A stretch of DNA of 5,010 bases, from the NCBI GenBank assembly GCA_945888565.1, contig CAMDAL010000303.1, positions 1 to 5,010 of the forward strand, in the 5' to 3' direction. This DNA comes from Devosia equisanguinis. GTDB taxonomy: Bacteria > Pseudomonadota > Alphaproteobacteria > Rhizobiales > Devosiaceae. The position numbers and the translations under genes were made by a program. The stretch's first letter is position 1. Each line of letters begins with the position of its first letter. Positions 1-5,010 of this stretch are shown here, in pieces. The notes under the pieces were generated by a model that saw only the letters and a program-made list of their open reading frames with translations, had not been told where the DNA came from and ran no database searches.

Positions 1-65
1 TCCTCTCGTTCAGGAGTTTGAATCACAACCGGCCTCCGACCAGACTCCCTTTATGAGTACACAAC
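1..65. other. Flank downstream of lolD, no clear terminator
   Basis: The 65 bases after the lolD stop contain only very short self-complementary pieces (for example TTCA at 9-12 with TGAA at 19-22) and no stem followed by a T-run on the minus strand. In many alphaproteobacteria dnaE follows lolD, so the operon or the next gene may continue past the window edge; nothing within these bases shows it. Confidence 0.4.
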
Positions 66-752
66 CTAGACGGTGGTGGTTTCGATGAGGCCCTTGCGCA
101 GGGTGACGATGCGGTTGGCGCGGCGGGCGAGGTCGAAATTGTGGGTGGCGATGAGGGCGGCGGCCCCTTCCTCCCGGATCAGGCCGGCGAGCGCCTCGAA
201 TACGACCTCGCTGGTCGCCGGATCGAGGTTGCCGGTGGGCTCGTCGGCGAGGATGATGCGGGGATGGTTGGCGGCGGCGCGGGCAATGGCAACGCGCTGC
301 TGCTCGCCGCCGGAGAGCTCCGCCGGCCGGTGCTGGGCGCGGGGGGCGATGCCGAGGATGTCGAGCAGGTGCAGGGCGCGCTTTTCGGCGGCGGCCTTTT
401 CGACGCCGGCGATCAGTTGCGGCATGGCGACGTTCTCGAGCGCCGAGAACTCGGGCAGCAGGTGGTGGAACTGGTAGACGTAGCCGATGGTGTTGCGCCG
501 CAGCAGGGTGCGACCGCGCTCGTTGAGCTTGCTGGTCGGCACGCCGGTGACCTCGACCTCGCCGCCCTGTGGGCGTTCAAGCAGGCCCGAGAGATGCAGC
601 AGCGTCGACTTGCCGGCCCCCGACGGCGCGACGATGGCGACAAGCTCGCCGCCACGCACTTCGAGGTCGGCCGCTTCGAGCACGCGGACCAGCCGCTCGC
701 CCTCGCCGTAGTGCCGGTGGACCTTCGAGAGCCTCAGGTGAACGTCACTCAT
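66..752 (-). CDS. lolD: Lipoprotein-releasing ABC transporter ATP-binding protein LolD
   Basis: Cytosolic ATPase that binds the two Lol permease subunits and powers lipoprotein transfer to LolA. The 228 residues are normal for LolD and contain one complete ABC domain: Walker A APSGAGKST at 42-50, Q-loop at Q94 within YQFHHLLPEFSALENVAMP, signature LSGGEQQR at 147-154, Walker B IILADEPTGNLD at 166-177 (D170, E171 catalytic), and switch histidine H204 in ATHNFDLA. Alanine replaces the usual first glycine of Walker A; I recall this form from alphaproteobacterial LolD, so it is not a sign of inactivation. The start ATG overlaps the end of the upstream permease gene by 8 nt, and GAGG sits about 9 nt upstream within that gene. 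The TAG stop follows ETTTV. The family also includes MacB- and FtsE-type ATPases, but the adjacent LolC/E permeases and the YQFHHLLPEFSALENV segment favour LolD. Confidence 0.96.
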   Translation of the reverse strand: MSDVHLRLSKVHRHYGEGERLVRVLEAADLEVRGGELVAIVAPSGAGKSTLLHLSGLLERPQGGEVEVTGVPTSKLNERGRTLLRRNTIGYVYQFHHLLPEFSALENVAMPQLIAGVEKAAAEKRALHLLDILGIAPRAQHRPAELSGGEQQRVAIARAAANHPRIILADEPTGNLDPATSEVVFEALAGLIREEGAAALIATHNFDLARRANRIVTLRKGLIETTTV

Positions 753-2112
753 AGCGGAGGGCCTCGACGGGATCGTATTGGGCGGCGCGCCAGGCCGGGT
801 AGAGCGTGGCGAGGAAGCTCAGCACCAGCGCCACGCCAACGATGAGCGTCACTTCGGAAACGTTGGTGCGGCTGGGTAACGAGGAGAGAAAGAACACCTC
901 GGGCGGGAAGATGGTGATGCCAAGCAGGCTCGACAGGAAGGCGCGGATCGCTTCGGCGTTGGTGGCGATGAGCACGCCCACCACCAGGCCGAGCAGCGTT
1001 CCCCCTACCCCGATACCGACTCCCGCGATGCCGAAGATGCGCATGATGGAGCCGCGCGTCGCGCCCATGGTGCGGAGCACCGCGATATCGGTGCCCTTGT
1101 CCTTCACCAGCATGATCAGCGACGAGATGATGTTGAAGGCGGCGACCAGCACGATGAAGGAGAGGATGACGAACATCACCGTCCCCTGCGTCTGCAGCGC
1201 ATCGAAGAAGTTCTGGTGCTGCTGCTGCCAGTCCGAGAGCACCAGCGGCCGTTCGATTTCGCTGCCGATCTTCAGCCGCATCGGGCCGATGAGGTTGGGA
1301 TCGGTGATGAAGATCTCGACCGCAGTCGCCTTGTAGATGCGGTCGTAGGCGGCTTCCTTCTCCTCGTCGGGCGCATCGAAGGCTGGAGGCTCGACGCCGG
1401 GCTTCAGCACCCGGTCGAACATGTTGAAATAGTCCTGCGCCGGCTGGAGCGGCATGTAGAGGTAGAAGCTGTCGAACTCGGTCATGCCGAGATCGAAGAT
1501 CACCGACACGTTGTAGGAGCGGGTGCGCGATGTGCGGCCCTGCGCCGTCTCCGCCCCGTTGGGGCTGAGGAGGGTCAGCGGATCGCCGACATTGAGCTTC
1601 AGCTTTTCGGCGAGCCGACGGCCGATGGCTACGCCTTCGCCGGTGTCCCAATCGTCCCAGAAACCGAGGATAGCGCCGTCGCGCAGGAACTTCAGCTTGT
1701 CGATGGAGGCGTGCGTCAGTCCGCGGGCGATGACGCCGGTATAGGAACTACGAGGACCCGAGGCGAGCGCCTGTCCCTCGACGAACGGGATGGCCGCAAC
1801 CACGCCATCGACGTTCTCGATGTCGGCGGCGGACTGGTCGTAGTCGGTGAAGCGGGACTCGATCGGATAGGCGGAGAAGTGACCGTTGAGGCCGAGCAGC
1901 TTGTTGACGATCTCGGCGTTGAAGCCGTTCATCACCGAGGTGACGACGATCAGCGCGGCAACGCCCAGGGCGATGCCGGTGAGTGTCAGGCTGGCGATGA
2001 CCGAGACAAAGCGATCGCGGCGACGAGCCCGCAGGTAGCGCCAGGCGACCATGAACTCGAAGCGCGAGAACGGGCCCGGATCGCCAGCGGGGGGGGTTGC
2101 AACGTCGGTCAC
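745..2112 (-). CDS. lolC/E: Lipoprotein-releasing ABC transporter permease, LolC/LolE (LolF-type) family, copy 2
   Basis: Second permease of the same family, 455 residues, directly following copy 1. The same architecture is visible: PFSRFEFMVAWRYLRARRRDRF at 14-35, TM1 about 39-61, periplasmic domain about 62-311, TM2 about 312-335, coupling segment DKGTDIAVLRTMGATRG at 338-354, TM3 about 362-385, TM4 about 420-439, and the common family ending DPVEALRYE. Across residues 313-360 it matches copy 1 at 41 of 48 positions, while the periplasmic domains differ much more. At the hook-equivalent loop (about 183-199) the T-P-V-G of copy 1 is T-A-Q-G, so the proline is lost and the loop is more basic (RTSRTR). 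The start is GTG (2112-2110), overlapping the upstream TGA by 4 nt, with GGAAGG about 9 nt upstream. Codons 6-8 contain a run of eight C. It probably pairs with copy 1 as a LolC/LolE-like heterodimer; separate homodimers cannot be excluded. Confidence 0.94.
   Translation of the reverse strand: MTDVATPPAGDPGPFSRFEFMVAWRYLRARRRDRFVSVIASLTLTGIALGVAALIVVTSVMNGFNAEIVNKLLGLNGHFSAYPIESRFTDYDQSAADIENVDGVVAAIPFVEGQALASGPRSSYTGVIARGLTHASIDKLKFLRDGAILGFWDDWDTGEGVAIGRRLAEKLKLNVGDPLTLLSPNGAETAQGRTSRTRSYNVSVIFDLGMTEFDSFYLYMPLQPAQDYFNMFDRVLKPGVEPPAFDAPDEEKEAAYDRIYKATAVEIFITDPNLIGPMRLKIGSEIERPLVLSDWQQQHQNFFDALQTQGTVMFVILSFIVLVAAFNIISSLIMLVKDKGTDIAVLRTMGATRGSIMRIFGIAGVGIGVGGTLLGLVVGVLIATNAEAIRAFLSSLLGITIFPPEVFFLSSLPSRTNVSEVTLIVGVALVLSFLATLYPAWRAAQYDPVEALRYE
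2089..2096. repeat. Eight-base G/C homopolymer near the start of permease copy 2
   Basis: The plus strand has eight consecutive G; on the coding strand this is eight C within codons 6-8 (Thr-Pro-Pro) of the second permease. A one-base length change would shift the frame before the first conserved residues. It is a plausible slippage or sequencing-error site. The intact frame in this sequence and the GTG overlap with the upstream stop support the length shown. Confidence 0.6.
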
Positions 2113-3467
2113 TGGTTGAGGCCTTCCACCGGATCGAGCCGGGCGGCGCGCCAGGCCGGGTAGAGCGTCGCGAGGAAGGTGAGGCCGAGCGACAGGGCCA
2201 CCACCACGATCACCTCGCCCTGATCAATGCGCGAGGGCAGTGCGTTCATCATGAACAGCTCGGGCGGGAAGATCGGGATCGACAGCAGGCTGGAGAGGCC
2301 CGAGCGCAGCATCTCGGCGTTCGCAGCAAACAGCAGTCCGAGCACGAGGCCGAGCATGGTGCCAGAAAAGCCGATGGCGAAGCCGGTCATCGAGAAGATG
2401 CGGAGGATAGCGCCTCGGGTGGCGCCCATGGTGCGCAGCACGGCGATATCCGGCCCCTTGTCCTTCACCAGCATGACGAGGCTGGCGATGATGTTGAAGG
2501 CGGCGACGAGGATGATGAGCGACAGGATGACGAACATCACGACGCGCTCGACCTGCAGGGCCGAAAAGAAGGTGGCGTTGCGCTGCTGCCAGTCGGTGAT
2601 GGCGAAGGGTCGATCTAGGGCGGCTTCGAGCCGCTGCTTCATGCCGGCAATGTTGTCGGGATTGTCGACGAACACCTCGACACCGGATGCCGAGTAGATC
2701 CGCTCATACGCGGCGTCGATCTCCTCGTCGGTGGCCATGACGCCGGGCATGGCGGCCCCGGCCTTCAACTGGTCGGTGAACTGCTTGAAGTAGACCTGCG
2801 CCGGCTGCAGCGGCATGTAGACATAGAAATTGTCCTGCTCGGGCATGCCGAGGTCGAAGATGACGTTGACCGGGTAGGAGCGCATGGCCGCGGTCTGGCC
2901 GACGGGGGTCATCGTGCCATCGGGATTGACGATGGTCACCGGATCGGTGAGCGCGACACCGAGGCGATTTGAGAGACGATCGCCGATGGCGACCCCCTGC
3001 CCCGCGTCCCAATCGTCCCAGCCGCCGAGCGCGGCGGCATTGTCGAGCAGCGTCAGCTTTTTCAGCGACGCTGCGTCGATGCCGCGGACGACGACACCAG
3101 TGGAATCGGCATTGCCCGAAGCGAGCGCCTGACCCTCGACATAGGGGATGGCGTAGGTGACGCCCTCCACACCCTCGAGGCGGCGGACGACATCCTCGTA
3201 GTCGGTCAGTGGTCCGCGGACGTTCTCGACGACGAAATGGCCGTTGAGACCGAGGATCTTACTGAGCAGCTCGGTACGGAAGCCGTTCATTACCGACATG
3301 ACGGTGATGAGGGTGGCAACGCCCAAAGCTACACCGACGAGGGTCAGCAGCGCGATGACGGAGACGAAACGCTCCTTGCGGCGGGCGCGCAGATAGCGGC
3401 CCGCCACGAGGAACTCGAAGCGCGAGAACGGGCCTGGCGGCCGCAATTGCGCCGGCGTATCGCTCAA
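2109..3467 (-). CDS. lolC/E: Lipoprotein-releasing ABC transporter permease, LolC/LolE (LolF-type) family, copy 1
   Basis: Inner-membrane permease subunit of the Lol lipoprotein-release transporter. It works with LolD to pull outer-membrane lipoproteins from the inner membrane and pass them to LolA. The 452 residues show the family layout: a conserved cytosolic N-terminus (FSRFEFLVAGRYLRARR, 14-30), TM1 about 38-60 ending in SVMNGF, a large periplasmic domain about 61-308, TM2 about 309-333, the cytosolic coupling segment DKGPDIAVLRTMGATRG (336-352), TM3 about 361-384, TM4 about 418-437, and LYPAWRAARLDPVE near the end. The loop at 181-197 contains T-P-V-G, resembling the T-P-M-G of the E. 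coli LolC hook that recruits LolA. It is longer than E. coli LolC/LolE, partly from an acidic insert at about 228-262. It starts at TTG (3467-3465), overlapping the proS TGA by 4 nt, with no strong Shine-Dalgarno, so coupled translation is likely. The C-terminus EGLNQ differs from the usual EALRYE. Confidence 0.94.
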   Translation of the reverse strand: MSDTPAQLRPPGPFSRFEFLVAGRYLRARRKERFVSVIALLTLVGVALGVATLITVMSVMNGFRTELLSKILGLNGHFVVENVRGPLTDYEDVVRRLEGVEGVTYAIPYVEGQALASGNADSTGVVVRGIDAASLKKLTLLDNAAALGGWDDWDAGQGVAIGDRLSNRLGVALTDPVTIVNPDGTMTPVGQTAAMRSYPVNVIFDLGMPEQDNFYVYMPLQPAQVYFKQFTDQLKAGAAMPGVMATDEEIDAAYERIYSASGVEVFVDNPDNIAGMKQRLEAALDRPFAITDWQQRNATFFSALQVERVVMFVILSLIILVAAFNIIASLVMLVKDKGPDIAVLRTMGATRGAILRIFSMTGFAIGFSGTMLGLVLGLLFAANAEMLRSGLSSLLSIPIFPPELFMMNALPSRIDQGEVIVVVALSLGLTFLATLYPAWRAARLDPVEGLNQ

Positions 3468-4813
3468 ACCGTGTCCCGCCGCTGCGGCACGATCAGTGCC
3501 TTGAGGCGGCCGACGGCAGCCTCGATGCTGAGGGTCTCGCGCTCGCCGGTCTTGCGGTGCTTGAGCTCGACGGTGCCATCCTTGAGGCCGCGCGGGCCGA
3601 CGATCAGGTGGTAGGGAATGCCGATGAGGTCGGCATTGGCGAACTTGCCGCCTGCCGCCATGTCGCGATCGTCGTAGAGCGCGTCGATTCCCTCACGGAC
3701 GAGGTCGTCGTAGATGCCCTCGGCGGCCTTGTCGCTGGTGGCATCGCCAACCTTGAGGTTGATGACCACGGCTTCAAACGGCGCCACGGAAACCGGCCAG
3801 ATAATGCCGTTTTCGTCGTGGCTCGCCTCGATGATGGCGGGCACGAGGCGCGTCGGGCCGATGCCGTAGCTGCCCATCTGCACCTCGACATCCTTGCCGT
3901 CGGGGCCGGTGACCTTGGCGCCCATGGGTTTTGAGTATTTGGTGCCGAAGAAGAAGATGTGGCCGACTTCGATGCCGCGGGCCGCGAGCTGCTTGTTGCC
4001 CGAGACCGAAGCGCGGAACGTCGCCTCGTCGGTCATCTCGTCGGTCGCCGCGAACAGCGAGGTCCAGTCCTTGAAGATCGGGTCGAGGTCGCCACGGAAA
4101 TCGGTGTCTATCGAGGGGATCGGCTTGTCTAGCAGGTCGGAGTCGAGGAACACGGCGCTTTCGCCGGTTTCAGCGAGGACGTGGAACTCGTAGCTCAGGT
4201 CGCCGCCGATCGGACCGGTATCGGCCCGCATCGGAATGCCGGTCAGGCCCATGCGGTAGAAGGTGCGGAGGTAGGCGACGAACATGCGCTGGAACGCCTT
4301 CACGGCGCTCGCCTCGTCGAGGTCGAAGGAGTAGGCGTCCTTCATCAGGAATTCGCGGCTGCGCATCGTGCCGAAGCGCGGGCGCACCTCGTCGCGGAAC
4401 TTCCACTGAATGTGGTAGAGGTTGAGCGGCAGGTCCTTGTACGAGCGCACATAGGTGCGGAAGATGTCGGTGATCATCTCCTCGTTGGTCGGCCCGAACA
4501 GCATGTCGCGCTCGTGGCGATCCTGGAGGCGCAGCATTTCCTTGCCGTACGCGTCGTAGCGGCCGGATTCGCGCCACAGGTCGGCTGACTGCACTGTCGG
4601 CATCAGCAACTGCACGGCGCCGGAGCGGTTCTGCTCCTCTTCGATGATGCGGACCACCTTGTTGAGCACCTTGAAGCCGAGCGGCAGCCACGAATAGCTG
4701 CCGGCGGCCTGCTGCTTGATCATCCCGGCGCGCAGCATCAGCTGGTGCGAGACGATCTCGGCTTCCTTCGGCGTCTCGCGCAGCGTGGGCAGGAAGTAAC
4801 GGCTGAGACGCAA
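3464..4813 (-). CDS. proS: Prolyl-tRNA synthetase, short alphaproteobacterial type without editing insertion
   Basis: Cytoplasmic class II aminoacyl-tRNA synthetase that attaches proline to tRNA-Pro using ATP. The protein is 449 residues. The N-terminus (MRLSRYFLPTLRETPKEAE, followed by the LMLRAGMIKQQAAGSYSWLPLG stretch near residues 25-46) is typical of bacterial ProRS. The catalytic core shows TNEE at 109-112, motif 2 at about 139-163 (FRDEVRPRFGTMRSREF) and motif 3 at about 314-323 (GSYGIGPTRL). The anticodon-binding domain covers about 345-445 (FANADLIGIPYHLIVGPRGL at 391-410). E. coli ProRS is about 570 residues; the difference is the missing INS editing domain between motifs 2 and 3, as known for alphaproteobacteria. 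The start is TTG, chosen because AGGAGGG lies just upstream and the first residues match the family; the next Met is residue 26. It is the first gene of a four-gene overlapping cluster, and its TGA overlaps the next start. Identification is very secure. Confidence 0.97.
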   Translation of the reverse strand: MRLSRYFLPTLRETPKEAEIVSHQLMLRAGMIKQQAAGSYSWLPLGFKVLNKVVRIIEEEQNRSGAVQLLMPTVQSADLWRESGRYDAYGKEMLRLQDRHERDMLFGPTNEEMITDIFRTYVRSYKDLPLNLYHIQWKFRDEVRPRFGTMRSREFLMKDAYSFDLDEASAVKAFQRMFVAYLRTFYRMGLTGIPMRADTGPIGGDLSYEFHVLAETGESAVFLDSDLLDKPIPSIDTDFRGDLDPIFKDWTSLFAATDEMTDEATFRASVSGNKQLAARGIEVGHIFFFGTKYSKPMGAKVTGPDGKDVEVQMGSYGIGPTRLVPAIIEASHDENGIIWPVSVAPFEAVVINLKVGDATSDKAAEGIYDDLVREGIDALYDDRDMAAGGKFANADLIGIPYHLIVGPRGLKDGTVELKHRKTGERETLSIEAAVGRLKALIVPQRRDTV

Positions 4814-4817
4814 AGGA

Positions 4818-4824
4818 CCCTCCT
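4818..4824 (-). promoter_or_regulatory. Shine-Dalgarno site of proS
   Basis: On the minus strand the sequence reads AGGAGGG, then TCCT, then the TTG start codon. The AGGAGG core is 5 nt from the start. This near-perfect site decides the TTG start and probably compensates for the weak start codon. The string AGGA-GGG-TCCT is also a small self-complementary element (4-bp stem, 3-nt loop) that could partly mask the site; that is inference only. Confidence 0.8.
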
Positions 4825-4896
4825 CGGAAGTACGCGCCGGATTCGATGGGCAACCCTATAGCGCAATGCCACAGAAAATGGAGCGGCTAAACGCAC

Positions 4897-4919
4897 CCCA
4901 AGGGAGCGCGATTCTTGGG
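4897..4919. repeat. Short inverted repeat upstream of proS
   Basis: CCCAAG at 4897-4902 and CTTGGG at 4914-4919 are perfect reverse complements separated by 11 nt. The repeat lies about 85-105 nt upstream of the proS start. No T-tract follows immediately on either strand, so it does not look like an intrinsic terminator. It could be an operator half-site pair or a leader hairpin, or chance. The arms are seen directly; any function is unproven. Confidence 0.35.
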
Positions 4920-5010
4920 CAAATGCGAGGCGGTGCAATGGATTTAGGCGATTTACCGGAGACTTTGAGTCAGCAGCCGCCGCCATGTAAAAATGCGGGA
5001 ACAGCCATGC

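Larger units (their letters stand above)
4814..5010. other. Upstream non-coding region of the proS-lol operon
   Basis: This 197-bp stretch is less GC-rich than the genes and holds no supported gene. It must contain the operon promoter unless transcription enters from beyond the window. I see only weak matches on the minus strand: a CTATAGGG string at 4854-4861 as a possible -10, and TTGGGG, then 17 nt, then TTTTCT. None has a good -35/-10 pair. On the plus strand a frame is open from ATG at 4938 (GAGG 7 nt upstream) to the window edge, 24 codons, with in-frame ATGs further upstream at 4866, 4878 and 4923. It could be the start of a divergent gene, but it is too short to judge. No tRNA-like structure was found. 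Confidence 0.5.

Noticed and set aside
42..50. Possible inactivated LolD because Walker A begins with Ala (residues 42-50 of the protein)
   Set aside because: The P-loop Lys and Ser/Thr, Walker B, signature and His switch are intact, and I recall the same Ala form in alphaproteobacterial LolD.
1..65. Rho-independent terminator after lolD
   Set aside because: Only 4-bp stems can be drawn and no T-run follows on the minus strand.
141..845. Plus-strand open frame (234 codons) opposite lolD
   Set aside because: The antisense strand has motif-complete LolD; the plus-strand product has biased composition and no family features.
1216..2163. Long plus-strand open frame (315 codons) opposite permease copy 2
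   Set aside because: It is antisense to a clearly conserved gene, has shadow-type composition rich in Gly, Asp, Glu and Arg, and no recognisable domain.
745..3467. MacB/FtsX-type exporter instead of Lol permeases
   Set aside because: Length, separate ATPase gene, LolC/E signatures (SVMNGF, DIAVLRTMGATRG, LYPAWRAA) and proS linkage all fit the Lol system.
4897..4919. Inverted repeat as an intrinsic terminator of an upstream gene
   Set aside because: The stem is only 6 bp with an 11-nt loop and no adjacent T-run on either strand.
4738..4986. Minus-strand open frame covering the proS leader and 5' end
   Set aside because: It covers the proS Shine-Dalgarno and start out of frame, its product is Arg-rich and low in complexity, and it resembles no family.

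Overview
The window is GC-rich, densely coded bacterial chromosome, and every supported gene lies on the minus strand. Read 5'->3' on that strand the order is proS (prolyl-tRNA synthetase), two tandem LolC/LolE-family (LolF-type) permeases, then lolD (the ATPase). The proS-lolC/E-lolD linkage, the short ProRS lacking an inserted editing domain, and the APSGAGKST form of the LolD Walker A loop all point to an alphaproteobacterium. A Rhizobiales/Hyphomicrobiales lineage such as the Devosia group is plausible, but that genus-level idea is only an impression.

Layout. 4814-5010 is a 197-bp upstream region with no supported gene. It carries a strong Shine-Dalgarno for proS, a 6-bp inverted repeat and only weak promoter-like strings. 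3464-4813 is proS, starting at TTG. 2109-3467 is the first Lol permease; its TTG start overlaps the proS stop by 4 nt. 745-2112 is the second Lol permease; its GTG start overlaps the previous stop by 4 nt. 66-752 is lolD; its ATG overlaps the previous stop by 8 nt. 1-65 is a downstream flank without a convincing terminator, so the transcript may continue past the window edge.

Function. The last three genes encode an inner-membrane ABC machine that extracts outer-membrane lipoproteins from the inner membrane and hands them to the periplasmic carrier LolA. ProS charges tRNA-Pro and has no evident mechanistic link to lipoprotein sorting; its place at the head of the operon is a conserved arrangement in alphaproteobacteria. 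The four overlapping genes look like one translationally coupled operon.

The most interesting point is that the permease gene is present twice. Alphaproteobacteria generally have one LolF-type permease, expected to act as a homodimer. Here two clearly related but diverged copies sit side by side with one ATPase. They differ in the loop that corresponds to the LolA-recruiting hook of E. coli LolC, and they share lineage-specific insertions. This suggests a heterodimeric LolCE-like transporter that arose separately from the enterobacterial one. I found no mobile element, CRISPR array, tRNA or rRNA, and apart from the permease duplication the window is ordinary housekeeping DNA.
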